64,000 nt of DNA from Streptomyces hawaiiensis (GCF_004803895.1 NZ_CP021978.1:5704001-5768000), one strand, 5' to 3'; positions 8,799 to 16,948 are shown, counted from the stretch's first letter. Program-made: numbers and translations. The notes: generated from the sequence alone by a model not told the origin.

Positions 8799-8836
8799 CC
8801 GAAGGGGCCCGGGGAAGTTTCCCCGGGCCCCTTCGG
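8799..8836. terminator. Bidirectional terminator between convergent genes
   Basis: A perfect 18-bp inverted repeat (CCGAAGGGGCCCGGGGAA and complement) with a minimal loop sits between dapC and the convergent secreted-protein gene. It can serve both strands. Confidence 0.88.
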
Positions 8837-8851
8837 CCGTCGGATCCGGCG

Positions 8852-9298
8852 TCAGCCGACCGGCAGGCCCTTCGTCGGAAGGCTGCCCGTGGACGGCACG
8901 CCACCCTTCGCCAGGGAGTCCGTCGGCAGACCACCCTGGGCCGAACCGGTGGCCTCACCGACGAGCTGCCCGGCGGAGCCCGCCGCCTCACCGGCCGCCT
9001 TCTGCGCGACGGGCGTGGCCTTCTTGACCGTCTTGCCGCCGAGCTTGCCCGCGGCCGGCACCGCCTTCTTGACGGTCTTGCTGCCGGTGTCACCCGCGGT
9101 CTTGGTGACGTTCGTCGCCGCGCCGTCGACGGTCTTGCCGACGTTCGCCCCGTCCAAGGCGGTCAGCCCGCCGAGGTTCGGGTTGGCCGGCAGCTCGGGG
9201 GCCGCACTGGCGGAGCCGGCCGCACCGACCCCGGCGGCCGCTCCCGCAGCGACGATCAGCGCGGCACGGGCGATCCGGCGGGTCAGGGGGAGGGACAT
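8852..9298 (-). CDS. Small secreted low-complexity protein
   Basis: A 148-residue protein with a signal peptide (MSLPLTRRIARAALIVAAGAAAG...SASA, cleavage after about residue 32). The mature part is Ala/Gly/Lys/Thr-rich, with repeated KTVKKA and KTxGDT-like segments and no cysteine or catalytic motif. It ends LPTDSLAKGGVPSTGSLPTKGLPVG. LPT recurs, but there is no LPxTG sorting signal with a C-terminal hydrophobic segment, so it is probably soluble or loosely wall-associated. I do not recognise a named family. RBS AAGGAG lies close to the ATG. Confidence 0.75.
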   Translation of the reverse strand: MSLPLTRRIARAALIVAAGAAAGVGAAGSASAAPELPANPNLGGLTALDGANVGKTVDGAATNVTKTAGDTGSKTVKKAVPAAGKLGGKTVKKATPVAQKAAGEAAGSAGQLVGEATGSAQGGLPTDSLAKGGVPSTGSLPTKGLPVG

Positions 9299-9639
9299 GG
9301 TGCTCCTTCGACGGGAGAGAACAGAGGTTCGTGAAGTGTCCGACCGGCACCGGGAGTTGATCGACTGGCTGTGATCGCCCCGGCTCGGACGCAGTGACTA
9401 CCGCTTGAAACCCGCGAAAGTTGCGGCGCCGCAACGTAAAGAGTTGGTAATGCGTCGCATAATCGGCTACGGACAAACGGGCAAAAAGGTCGCCGCCGGA
9501 AAGCCCGCCGAATCCTTCCAGCCCTGTGCGCCCAAGGGTTTCCGGAGTTTCCGGGTGAGGGCACGAAAACCTGCGCACACCGTCGGCGCGGAGCCGCACG
9601 GGTAACCCCCAAGGGTGAGTTACCGTACCCCTGCGCGAT
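9299..9639. other. 341-bp intergenic region with a perfect 16-bp palindrome
   Basis: Lower GC than the surroundings and without a convincing gene (a 66-codon open stretch at 9405-9605 has non-Streptomyces codon use). It carries the perfect palindrome GTTGCGGC|GCCGCAAC at 9420-9435 followed by an AT-richer stretch (TAAAGAGTTGGTAATGCG). It should contain the promoter of the secreted-protein gene on the minus strand. Confidence 0.5.
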
Positions 9640-10620
9640 CTAGCGCATCGTGACAATACGGACGGCGTCCGCGTCACGTTCCGCACCCGCGGTGCCCTTC
9701 TCCGCGGCGGTGCGCCATGTGCCGACGGTGTTTCCGGCGACCCACTCCCGACCCGCGTAGGTGACGCGCGCGATGTGCAGCTCGGAGGCGTTGGCCACGG
9801 CCCAGTGGGCCAGCTGCCAGCCGCGCTGGTCCAGGCTCCGCCCGGCCGCGGAGCTGGTGTCGGCGGTCACCGGCAGGGTCACGGTCCGCCCGCCGGTTGC
9901 GCCCGTACCGCTCGGGGACGGTGTCGGCGTGGCCGTCGACGAGCCGCCCACCTCGGCACCGGCCGGCTCCAGCACATCCCGCCCGAAGTCCCGCACGAGC
10001 GCGGCACGCACCCCGTCGGGGCCCGAGGCCCGGGTCGCGGCCGGGCGGCCCTCGCAGGTCAGCGTGGCCGCGGACTGCCCGGTGAGGGCCGCGGCGAGCA
10101 GCGCGGCGTCCGGCTCGTGCTTGGCATAGGCCTGCGGGAAGCCGCTGCGCTGCACACGCTGCGCGGCGACGGTGAGCGGCAGCCGGGTGTACCCGGGCAC
10201 CTTGACCAGGTGGTCGTAGAACTCACCGGCCGAGTACGTCGGGTCCATGATCTCCTTCGGTGTTCCCCAGCCCTGCGAGGGCCGCTGCTGGAACAGGCCG
10301 AGGGAGTCCCGGTCGCCGTGCTTGATGTTGCGCAGGGCCGACTCCTGCAGCGCGGTCGCCAGCGCGATGGTCACGGCCCGCTCGGGCAGGCCGCGCGCGG
10401 TCCCCACGGCGGTGATCGTCGCCGCGTTCACCGCCTGCTCCGGCGTGAACTCGTACGACGCCCCGTCGCCCTTGCCGGAGACGACCTTGCAGCCCGGTCC
10501 GCCCGAGCCCCCGGTCACGTACTGCACGAGGAGATAGCCGGCGACCGCGAGCAGGGCCACGAAGGCGGCCCCGCATCGGAAGAGGCGGCCACGACGCTTG
10601 GGAGAGGACGACTCTGGCAC
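9640..10620 (-). CDS. Membrane-anchored lysozyme-like (lytic transglycosylase fold) protein
   Basis: A 326-residue protein from a GTG start. Residues 9-31 form a single N-terminal transmembrane anchor after a basic KRRGR stretch. The extracellular domain has the lysozyme-like pattern ATALQESALRNI...SLGLFQQRPSQGWG...YAKHEPDAALL, in which the ES glutamate is the expected catalytic residue. A Ser/Thr/Pro-rich linker leads to a small C-terminal domain ending ADAVRIVTMR. Related proteins have been labelled 'heavy metal transporter' in databases, which the sequence does not support. A role in peptidoglycan turnover is inferred from the fold motif. It is divergent from dapE. Confidence 0.75.
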   Translation of the reverse strand: MPESSSPKRRGRLFRCGAAFVALLAVAGYLLVQYVTGGSGGPGCKVVSGKGDGASYEFTPEQAVNAATITAVGTARGLPERAVTIALATALQESALRNIKHGDRDSLGLFQQRPSQGWGTPKEIMDPTYSAGEFYDHLVKVPGYTRLPLTVAAQRVQRSGFPQAYAKHEPDAALLAAALTGQSAATLTCEGRPAATRASGPDGVRAALVRDFGRDVLEPAGAEVGGSSTATPTPSPSGTGATGGRTVTLPVTADTSSAAGRSLDQRGWQLAHWAVANASELHIARVTYAGREWVAGNTVGTWRTAAEKGTAGAERDADAVRIVTMR

Positions 10621-10692
10621 GCCGTACAAGGTACTGGAGAGTACGGAGTGGCATGAGCAGGGTGTGGACAGTGAGGCCGCGGCCTGGCGCGT

Positions 10693-10698
10693 TAGGGT
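10693..10698 (+). promoter_or_regulatory. -10 box TAGGGT for dapE, leaderless spacing
   Basis: TAGGGT ends 7 nt before the dapE ATG and no Shine-Dalgarno sequence is present. Transcription would start at or beside the A of the ATG. Confidence 0.5.
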
Positions 10699-10705
10699 CG
10701 ACGGC

Positions 10706-11785
10706 ATGGCCGACACCTCGCTTGACCTCACGCTGGACGCCGCGGAGCTCACCGCCCGGCTCGTCGACTTCCGCTCCGAGAGCGGCACCGAGAAGCCCCT
10801 GGCCGACGCGATCGAGACCGCGCTGCGTGCGCTGCCCCATCTGAGGGTCGACCGGTACGGCAACAACGTGGTGGCCCGCACGAACCTCGGGCGCGCGGAG
10901 CGGGTGATCCTGGCCGGCCACATCGACACCGTCCCGATCGCGGACAACGTCCCCTCCCGGCTCGACGAGGACGGCGTCCTGTGGGGCTGCGGCACCTGCG
11001 ACATGAAGTCGGGCGTGGCCGTGCAGCTGCGCATCGCGGCCACGGTCCCGGCCCCCAACCGCGACCTGACCTTCGTCTTCTACGACAACGAGGAGGTCGC
11101 CGCGGAGCTGAACGGCCTCAAGCACGTCTCCGAGACGCACCCCGAGTGGCTGGAGGGCGACTTCGCGGTGCTGCTGGAACCGTCGGACGGCCAGGTCGAG
11201 GGCGGCTGCCAGGGCACGCTGCGGGTGCTGCTGAAGACCACGGGCGAGCGGGCCCACTCTGCGCGCGGCTGGATGGGCTCCAACGCGATCCACGCCGCGG
11301 CCCCGATCCTCGCCCGCCTGGCCTCCTACGAGCCGCGCCGGCCCGTGATCGACGGCCTGGAGTACCGCGAGGGCCTGAACGCGGTCGGCATCGGCGGGGG
11401 AGTGGCCGGCAACGTCATCCCCGACGAGTGCGTCGTCACCGTCAACTTCCGCTACGCGCCCGACCGCACGCCCGAGGAGGCCGTCGCCCACGTCCGGGAG
11501 GTCTTCGCGGACTGCGGGGTCGAGGAGTTCGAGGTCGTCGACCACAGCGGCGCGGCGATGCCCGGTCTGTCCCATCCGGCGGCGAAGGCGTTCATCGAGG
11601 CGGTCGGCGGCACCCCGATGCCGAAGTACGGCTGGACGGACGTCTCCCGCTTCTCCGCGCTCGGCGTCCCCGCGGTCAACTACGGCCCCGGCAACCCCCA
11701 CCTGGCGCACAAGCGGGACGAGCGCGTGGAGATCGCGAAGATCCTCGCGGGCGAGGAGCGCCTCAGGAACTGGCTGACCGCCTGA
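10706..11785 (+). CDS. dapE: Succinyl-diaminopimelate desuccinylase
   Basis: A 359-residue M20-family metallohydrolase. The metal site is visible in GHIDTVPIADN, the bridging Asp in CGTCDMKSG, the catalytic Glu-Glu in FYDNEEVA, and further ligands in EPSDG and GPGNPHLAHKRDE. It releases succinate and LL-diaminopimelate in the lysine/cell-wall pathway, one step after dapC. The residues YGWTDVSRFSALGVPAVNYGPG are typical of actinobacterial DapE. It is likely translated from a leaderless mRNA and is divergent from the lysozyme-like gene. Confidence 0.94.
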   Translation: MADTSLDLTLDAAELTARLVDFRSESGTEKPLADAIETALRALPHLRVDRYGNNVVARTNLGRAERVILAGHIDTVPIADNVPSRLDEDGVLWGCGTCDMKSGVAVQLRIAATVPAPNRDLTFVFYDNEEVAAELNGLKHVSETHPEWLEGDFAVLLEPSDGQVEGGCQGTLRVLLKTTGERAHSARGWMGSNAIHAAAPILARLASYEPRRPVIDGLEYREGLNAVGIGGGVAGNVIPDECVVTVNFRYAPDRTPEEAVAHVREVFADCGVEEFEVVDHSGAAMPGLSHPAAKAFIEAVGGTPMPKYGWTDVSRFSALGVPAVNYGPGNPHLAHKRDERVEIAKILAGEERLRNWLTA

Positions 11786-11854
11786 CCCCGCCGGGACGTC
11801 ATCGTGTTTACGGCGCTTCATCGCGGACATGCTCACGTCCCTCGTTCGTAACCC

Positions 11855-11868
11855 GCGTAGATCTACGC
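11855..11868. promoter_or_regulatory. Palindrome GCGTAGA|TCTACGC overlapping the likely promoter of the LOG gene
   Basis: A perfect 14-bp palindrome. Its right half contains TACGCT, a plausible -10, 36 nt before the next start codon. Operator function is inferred. Confidence 0.4.
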
Positions 11869-11904
11869 TGAGGTGGCAAGACAGGCACGACGGAGGGAGC
11901 GCAC

Positions 11905-12663
11905 ATGGCGACCGGCAACCCCGAGGGGAAGAAGCAGCCGCCGGACGAACAACGCCTGGGCCCGGTCCTCCGCAGACGGGACCAGGTGCAGTCGGCGACG
12001 ACCGACCAGCGCCTGCTGGACGAACGCGCTCCCTCCGACTGGGTCCACACCGACCCCTGGCGCGTGCTGCGCATCCAGTCGGAGTTCATCGAGGGCTTCG
12101 GCACGCTCGCCGAGCTCCCGCCTGCGATCAGCGTGTTCGGCTCGGCCCGGACACCTGCGGACTCACCCGAGTACGAGGCGGGCGTCCGGCTGGGCCGGGG
12201 CCTGGTCGAGGCGGGCTTCGCCGTCATCACCGGCGGCGGCCCGGGCGCGATGGAGGCGGCCAACAAGGGCGCCGTCGAGGCGAAGGGCATCTCGGTCGGC
12301 CTCGGTATCGAGCTGCCGTTCGAGCAGGGCCTGAACCCTTACGTCGACATCGGTCTGAACTTCCGCTACTTCTTCGTCCGGAAGATGATGTTCGTCAAGT
12401 ACGCCCAGGGCTTCGTCGTGTTGCCCGGCGGCCTCGGCACCCTCGACGAACTCTTCGAGGCCCTCACCCTCGTCCAGACCCAGAAGGTCACCAGCTTCCC
12501 CATCGTCCTCTTCGGCACCGAGTACTGGGGCGGCCTGGTCGGCTGGCTCCGCGACACGGTGATCGCCCAGGGCAAGGCGGCGGAGAAGGACCTGCTGCTG
12601 TTCCACGTGACGGACGACGTGGACGAAGCGGTGGCCCTGGTGTCGAAGGAGGCCGGCCGCTAG
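11905..12663 (+). CDS. LOG-family (TIGR00730) protein, likely nucleoside 5'-monophosphate phosphoribohydrolase
   Basis: A 252-residue Rossmann-like protein with RBS GGAGGG 7 nt upstream. Family motifs are ISVFGSARTP, ITGGGPGAMEAANKGA, the paired FFVRKMMFVK and the signature VVLPGGLGTLDELFEA (PGGxGTxxE). LOG proteins cleave cytokinin-type and other nucleoside monophosphates to base plus ribose 5-phosphate. Some bacterial members are annotated as lysine decarboxylases in error. The order dapE-LOG-folP2 matches Rv1202c-Rv1205-Rv1207 of M. tuberculosis as I recall it. It ends before a bidirectional terminator. Confidence 0.9.
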   Translation: MATGNPEGKKQPPDEQRLGPVLRRRDQVQSATTDQRLLDERAPSDWVHTDPWRVLRIQSEFIEGFGTLAELPPAISVFGSARTPADSPEYEAGVRLGRGLVEAGFAVITGGGPGAMEAANKGAVEAKGISVGLGIELPFEQGLNPYVDIGLNFRYFFVRKMMFVKYAQGFVVLPGGLGTLDELFEALTLVQTQKVTSFPIVLFGTEYWGGLVGWLRDTVIAQGKAAEKDLLLFHVTDDVDEAVALVSKEAGR

Positions 12664-12728
12664 AGGGGCTTCGAGCCGGGGTTTCCTGTCCGGCCGATGC
12701 GGGCGGCGAGTGGGCGTAGGGCCGGGGG

Positions 12729-12750
12729 ACCAGGGGGCGGACCCCCTGGT
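12729..12750. terminator. Bidirectional terminator between LOG and folP2-like genes
   Basis: ACCAGGGGG and CCCCCTGGT pair around a 4-nt loop in the gap between convergent genes. Confidence 0.75.
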
Positions 12751-12773
12751 ACTCGGGCCCGGCAAGGAAGTGG

Positions 12774-13634
12774 CTAAGCCAACCCGCGCCGGGCAACGGC
12801 AGGAGCCCGATGCCCCGCGATCGCCGAGACCATGTCCAGCACCTGCCGCGTCTCGGCGACCTCGTGCACCCGGTACACCCGCGCCCCCAGCCACGCGGAC
12901 ACCGCCGTCGTCGCCAGCGTCCCCACGACCCGTTCCTTCACGGGCCGGTCCAGCGTCTCTCCCACGAAGTCCTTGTTGGACAGCGACACCAGCACCGGCC
13001 ACCCCGTGGCGACCATCTCGTCCAGCCGCCGCGTCGCCTCCAGGCTGTGCCGCGTGTTCTTCCCGAAGTCGTGCCCCGGGTCGATCATGATCGACTCCCG
13101 CGGCACCCCCAGCGCCAGCGCCCGCTCGGCCAGCCCGACCGTGACGTCCAGGATGTCCGCCATGACATCGTCGTAGGCGATCCGGTGCGGCCGTGTCCGC
13201 GGCTCCGCCCCGCCGGCGTGCGTACACACCAGCCCCACCTGATACCGCGCGGCGACCTCCGCGAGGCCCGGATCGACACCGCCCCACGCGTCGTTCAGCA
13301 GATCGGCCCCGGCCTCGCACACGGCCCGGCCGACCTCGGCCCGCCACGTGTCCACGCTGATGATCACGTCAGGGAACCGCCGCCGCACCTCCGCCACGAA
13401 CCCGACCGTCCGCCGGGCCTCCTCCTCGGCCGTGACCTCCTCGCCCGGCCCGGCCTTGACCCCGCCGATGTCGATGATCGCGGCACCCTCGGTCACGGCT
13501 TGCTCCACGCGCGCGAGGGCCGGCTCGTCGCGGAAGGTGGCGCCCTGGTCGTAGAAGGAGTCCGGGGTGCGGTTCACGATCGCCATGATCACCGGCTCGT
13601 GCGTCCCGAAGTCTCGCCTGCCCAGCCTGAGCAT
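12774..13634 (-). CDS. folP2: Dihydropteroate synthase homologue, FolP2 type
   Basis: A 286-residue TIM-barrel protein with the DHPS signatures IMAIVNRTPDSFYDQG (pterin loop 1) and IIDIGGVKAGPGEEV (loop 2 position). In bona fide DHPS the second loop reads D(I/V)GGxSTRPG. Here residues 59-64 are VKAGPG, so the conserved Ser-Thr-Arg used for pABA binding is absent. The mycobacterial FolP2 branch has the same kind of change and, as I recall, does not replace folP1 in folate synthesis. I therefore call it FolP2, function uncertain. The enzyme core (SVDTWRAEVG, LLNDAWGG, IDPGHDFGK, SNKDFVGE) is otherwise well preserved, which argues against decay. Confidence 0.85.
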   Translation of the reverse strand: MLRLGRRDFGTHEPVIMAIVNRTPDSFYDQGATFRDEPALARVEQAVTEGAAIIDIGGVKAGPGEEVTAEEEARRTVGFVAEVRRRFPDVIISVDTWRAEVGRAVCEAGADLLNDAWGGVDPGLAEVAARYQVGLVCTHAGGAEPRTRPHRIAYDDVMADILDVTVGLAERALALGVPRESIMIDPGHDFGKNTRHSLEATRRLDEMVATGWPVLVSLSNKDFVGETLDRPVKERVVGTLATTAVSAWLGARVYRVHEVAETRQVLDMVSAIAGHRAPAVARRGLA

Positions 13635-13778
13635 CCCCTGTGACCTTTCCTGGTGCGTCCCGTCTTACGCCGCCTGCGACCCTAACCGCCGGACTCGCAT
13701 GGCACGATCGGAGCCTGACAACATGCGACTCGGAGGACTTCCGAAGAGTCCGATCCATCCGACCGTGGGGGCCCCGCG

Positions 13779-14168
13779 ATGGTTATGTTCCTGTTCCTGG
13801 TCGTCGCGCTCGCCGTCGTGGTCGCCGCGGTGACGCTCGCCGTGGTGGGCGGCGGCGAGAACGGGCCGCTGCCCGAGGCCGCCCCCGAGCGGCTGCGGGA
13901 TCCGCTGCCGCCGGACCGCCCGGTCGACCGCGCGGACGTGGAAGGCCTGCGCTTCCCGCTCGCCGCCCGCGGCTACCGGATGGCGGACGTGGACGACGCC
14001 CTCAGCCGCCTGGGCGCCGAGCTCGCCGAGCGCGACGCCCGCATCGCCGACCTGGAGTCGGCCCTGGCCGGCGCCCGGTCGAGCTCCGCCCACGGGCCGG
14101 TGCACGCGTCCGGGGAGAACCACGTGTCCATGGACAAGCCCGCCCCGCGGCAGGAGGACCGGCCGTGA
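13779..14168 (+). CDS. Small membrane protein with DivIVA-like motif
   Basis: 129 residues: one N-terminal helix (MVMFLFLVVALAVVVAAVTLAVV), a Pro-rich linker, then the DivIVA-domain-type stretch FPLAARGYRMADVDDALSRLGAELAERDARIADLESAL, the start of a coiled coil. The C-terminus is disordered. Position between folP2 and tagA matches M. tuberculosis Rv1209. It is probably a minor membrane-associated polar or coiled-coil protein; its function is unknown. The stop overlaps the next GTG by 4 nt. ATG 13785 is an alternative start two codons in. Confidence 0.75.
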   Translation: MVMFLFLVVALAVVVAAVTLAVVGGGENGPLPEAAPERLRDPLPPDRPVDRADVEGLRFPLAARGYRMADVDDALSRLGAELAERDARIADLESALAGARSSSAHGPVHASGENHVSMDKPAPRQEDRP

Positions 14169-14752
14169 GCGACGGCGCCGCCCTGGCCGGACCGGACGGC
14201 GCGCCGCGCTGCCCCTGGGCCCTGTCCGCCCCGGAGTACGTGGCGTACCACGACGAGGAGTGGGGCCGCCCGGTCCACGGCGACGACGCGCTCTTCGAGC
14301 GCCTCAGCCTGGAGGCCTTCCAGTCCGGCCTGTCGTGGATCACGATCCTGCGCCGCCGCCCCGGCTTCCGCGCCGCCTTCGCCGATTTCAAGATCGCATC
14401 GGTGGCCGCCTTCACCGACGAGGACCGCGAGCGCCTCCTGGCCGACGCCGGCATCATCCGCAACCGCGCCAAGATCGACGCGACCCTCGCCAACGCGCGT
14501 GCGCTGACCGAGTGGTCCCCGGGCGAACTGGACGCCCTGATCTGGTCCCACGCCCCCGACCCGGCCGGCCGGCCGGTCCCGAAGACCCTCTCCGACGTCC
14601 CGCCCGTCACGCCCGAGTCGACGGCTCTGTCCAAGGCCCTCAAGAAGCGAGGCCTGCGCTTCGTGGGCCCGACGACGGCGTACGCCCTGATGCAGGCGTG
14701 CGGCTTGGTGAACGATCACCTGGAGACCTGCCGGGCGAGAAGCGCCCCTTGA
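14165..14752 (+). CDS. tag: DNA-3-methyladenine glycosylase I
   Basis: A 195-residue HhH-superfamily base-excision enzyme (TagA type) removing 3-methyladenine from DNA. The zinc snap ligands are visible: PRCPW and AYHDEEWGRP near the N-terminus, and NDHLETC at the C-terminus. The core motifs FERLSLEAFQSGLSWITILRRRPGFR and GIIRNRAKIDATLANAR are typical. The GTG start overlaps the DivIVA-like gene by 4 nt (GTGA), so the two are translationally coupled, as in the mycobacterial Rv1209-Rv1210 pair. Confidence 0.93.
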   Translation: MSDGAALAGPDGAPRCPWALSAPEYVAYHDEEWGRPVHGDDALFERLSLEAFQSGLSWITILRRRPGFRAAFADFKIASVAAFTDEDRERLLADAGIIRNRAKIDATLANARALTEWSPGELDALIWSHAPDPAGRPVPKTLSDVPPVTPESTALSKALKKRGLRFVGPTTAYALMQACGLVNDHLETCRARSAP

Positions 14753-14822
14753 GGGGCGCGGGGGCTGAGTCGATGTGCGGCTCCGCCGCGCGGGCGCGAC
14801 CAGCCCCTACCGGTCCGCAGAC
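14751..14822 (+). repeat. Dispersed Streptomyces-type intergenic repeat, copy 2 (variant middle)
   Basis: Begins GAGGGGCGCGGGGGCTGAG and ends GCGCGACCAGCCCC...GTCCGCAG. The ends match copies 1 and 3, but about 30 nt (CGATGTGCGGCTCCGCCGCG) separate the two halves. It lies between convergent tag and enoyl-CoA hydratase genes. Confidence 0.65.
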
Positions 14823-14839
14823 GCGCTACGGCCCCGAGC

Positions 14840-15643
14840 TCACCGGCCCAGATACTTCGGCTTCTCCTTGTTGACGAAGGCCTGCACCGCGATCGCGTGA
14901 TCCTCTGAGGAACCGGCCCGCGTCTGCAGCTCGTCCTCCTTCTCCAGAGCCTCCTCCAAGGAGTGCGTCAGCCCGTACGCCACCGACTCCTTCAGCGCCG
15001 CGTACGCCACCGTCGGCCCCTCGGCCAGCGCCCGCGCCACCTTCTCGGCCTCGGCCCGCAGCTCACCGGCCGGCACCAGCCGGTTCGCGATACCCAGCTC
15101 GTACGCCTCCTGCGCGCTGATGCTCCGCGGGAAGAGCAGCAGATCGGCGGCCCGCCCCGGCCCGACCACCCTCGGCAGCGTCCAGGAGATCCCCGAGTCG
15201 GCGGTCAGCGCCACCCCCGCGAACGAGGTGTTGAACGCCGCCGTGTCCGCCACGATCCGGTAGTCCGCGGCGAGCGCGAAGCCGAAGCCCGCCCCGGCCG
15301 CCACCCCGTTCACCGCGGCGACGACCGGCTTCGCCGCCCCGGCCAGCGCCCGCACGATCGGGTTGTAGTGCTCCCGCACCGTGCTCATGGTCTGACCCGA
15401 CCCGGCCTCCCGGTCCGCGACCAGCAGCCCGATGTGCTCCTTGAGGTCCTGCCCGACGCAGAACGCCCGGTCACCGGCGGCGGTCAGCAGGACCGCCCGC
15501 ACGGCGGCGTCGTCCGCCGCGGACCGGACCGCCTCCCGCAGGGCGACCTTGGTCTCCACGTTCAGCGCGTTCATCGCCTGCGGGCGGTTCAGCGTGATCG
15601 TCGCGAGTCCGTCGCTCACCTCGTAGAGCACGGTGTCGGTCAT
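14840..15643 (-). CDS. Enoyl-CoA hydratase/isomerase (crotonase family)
   Basis: A 267-residue crotonase fold. Visible are the CoA/oxyanion segment FCVGQDLKEH, the second oxyanion segment NGVAAGAGFGFALAADYRI, and SFAGVALTADSGISWTLPRVVG. The canonical acid/base pair of enoyl hydratase-1 (two Glu) is not obvious: AGFGFALAAD carries no Glu, while TADSG supplies Asp. That pattern resembles PaaG-type isomerases more than FadB hydratases. The substrate is unknown. It has no counterpart in the mycobacterial order as I recall it, so it appears to be an insertion in the conserved block. Confidence 0.85.
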   Translation of the reverse strand: MTDTVLYEVSDGLATITLNRPQAMNALNVETKVALREAVRSAADDAAVRAVLLTAAGDRAFCVGQDLKEHIGLLVADREAGSGQTMSTVREHYNPIVRALAGAAKPVVAAVNGVAAGAGFGFALAADYRIVADTAAFNTSFAGVALTADSGISWTLPRVVGPGRAADLLLFPRSISAQEAYELGIANRLVPAGELRAEAEKVARALAEGPTVAYAALKESVAYGLTHSLEEALEKEDELQTRAGSSEDHAIAVQAFVNKEKPKYLGR

Positions 15644-16028
15644 GGCGTATCCCCTCCGGGTCGCGGATCAGGGGCGTACCGGCCGGTACGCCCCGGGTCT
15701 GCAGGACAGCATGACGGAGATCGCCGACGGCGAACCGGACCGGACGTGTGACCTGCGTCAAAGAATTCTCGCCCGGATTGCTTCGGCGGATGTGTGTGCG
15801 GTGGCGGAGTATCGCAGTCTCATCGCCGAATTGAGTGGTTTTGCTCGCGTGCGTTGCCCAAGCGATGCCGACTGATGTTGGTCATCGGGTCCTGAGATGC
15901 GGGATAATGGCTTGGAAGCAATGTGTTCGATGCCGGTGTCGCGGGTCCTGCCACAAGGGCCGCACGTGTGCCCTTCTTCAGGGCCGTCGGCTTTGACGAT
16001 GAGCTGGGTTTCAGGAAGGGGAACGAGC
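15644..16028 (+). promoter_or_regulatory. Long intergenic/leader region of the DUF3117 gene
   Basis: 385 bp with no convincing gene: a 54-codon open stretch from 15711 has only about 60% G/C at third positions. A plausible promoter is TTGGTC (15878-15883) and GATAAT (15903-15908), 19-bp spacer, which would give a leader of about 115 nt for the small downstream gene. Confidence 0.4.
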
Positions 16029-16196
16029 ATGGCGGCCATGAAGCCGCGAACGGGTGATGGCCCGCTCGAGGTGACCAAGGAGGGGCGGGGCATCGTCATG
16101 CGCGTTCCGCTCGAAGGCGGCGGGCGGCTCGTCGTCGAGCTGACCCCTGACGAGGCCGACGCGCTGGGCGACGCCCTCAAGAAGGTCGTCGGCTGA
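16029..16196 (+). CDS. DUF3117 small protein
   Basis: A 55-residue protein reading MAAMKPRTGDGPLEVTKEGR..., RBS AGGAAGGGG 8 nt upstream. The second half (GRGIVMRVPLEGGGRLVVE followed by LTPDEADALGDALKKVVG) is the near-invariant actinobacterial DUF3117 signature. The M. tuberculosis homologue (Rv1211, next to tagA) has been discussed as calmodulin-like; nothing here resembles an EF-hand loop beyond the acidic LTPDEAD. An upstream extension in the same frame has poor codon use and was excluded. A classic terminator with a T-run follows. Confidence 0.9.
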   Translation: MAAMKPRTGDGPLEVTKEGRGIVMRVPLEGGGRLVVELTPDEADALGDALKKVVG

Positions 16197-16223
16197 GGCG
16201 CAAGCGACCATACCCTTTCAGCT

Positions 16224-16258
16224 GCCCCGGCATCCATGTGGTGCCGGGGCGGCTGTTT
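16224..16258 (+). terminator. Intrinsic terminator with T-tract after DUF3117 gene
   Basis: GCCCCGGCA / TGCCGGGGC stem with a 9-nt loop, then GGCTGTTTTC. It is the most Rho-independent-like terminator in the window. Confidence 0.85.
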
Positions 16259-16313
16259 TCTCACCGGTGACACTCGCCTGCCCCGGCTCCGGCTCCGCTA
16301 ACGTGCGACCCGG

Positions 16314-16946
16314 CTAGCGTTTCACCGCGCACAGCAGACCGTCGCCGACCGGCAGCAGGGACGGCACCAGCTCCTGGCTCTCGCGCACCGCGCGCAGCAG
16401 CTCCCGCAGCCGCAGCACCTCCGTGGGCTGCGGACCGGAGTCCACCGTCCGGCCGTTCGCGAAGGCGCCCTCGAAGACGACCAGCCCGCCGGTGCGCAGC
16501 AGACGCAACGATTCAGCGAGGTAGTCCATGACCTCCAGGCGGTCGCCGTCGCAGAACACCAGGTCGTAACCGGCGTCCGCGAGGCGGGGCAGCACGTCCA
16601 GGGCGCGGCCCGGGATGAAGCGGGCCCGGTTGCTGGCGAAGCCGCAGGCGCGGAAGGCCTGGCGGGCGAACTGCTGGTGCTCCGGCTCGGGGTCCACGGT
16701 CGTCAGGACACCGTCGGGCCGCATACCGTGCAGGAGGTGGATCCCGGAGACACCGCAGCCGGTCCCGATCTCCGCGACGGCCTTCGCGTCGACGGACGCG
16801 GCCAGCAACCGCAGCGCGGCGCCCGTGCCGGGCGTCACCGAGCGCAGCCCTGCCTCACGGGCCCGGTCCCGGGCCCAGTGCAGCGCTTCGTCCTCGGCGA
16901 CATAGGCGTCGGCGAACGCCCAGCTCGTCTGCCGGTTGCCGGTAAT
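16314..16946 (-). CDS. SAM-dependent O-methyltransferase (Rv1220c-like), probable ATT start
   Basis: Class I SAM methyltransferase with motif I VAEIGTGCGVSGIHLL, motif II in TTVDPEPEHQQFAR and motif IV LVFCDGDRLEVMDYL. The first conventional start (GTG 16838) gives only 174 residues and removes the N-terminal helix TGNRQTSWAFADAYVAEDEA, part of the fold. Reading upstream there is no ATG, GTG or TTG, but ATT at 16946-16944 sits 6 nt after a perfect AGGAG. Starting there gives 210 residues, the family's usual size. The gene is divergent from the sigma factor gene, as Rv1220c is from sigE. Confidence 0.82.
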   Translation of the reverse strand: MTGNRQTSWAFADAYVAEDEALHWARDRAREAGLRSVTPGTGAALRLLAASVDAKAVAEIGTGCGVSGIHLLHGMRPDGVLTTVDPEPEHQQFARQAFRACGFASNRARFIPGRALDVLPRLADAGYDLVFCDGDRLEVMDYLAESLRLLRTGGLVVFEGAFANGRTVDSGPQPTEVLRLRELLRAVRESQELVPSLLPVGDGLLCAVKR

Positions 16947-16948
16947 GA

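Noticed and set aside
9405-9605. 66-codon ORF in the 9.3-9.6 kb gap
   Set aside because: Lys/Arg-rich with A/T-ending codons, no ribosome site.
15711-15875. 54-codon ORF upstream of DUF3117
   Set aside because: Only about 60% G/C at third positions, no ribosome site; treated as leader DNA.
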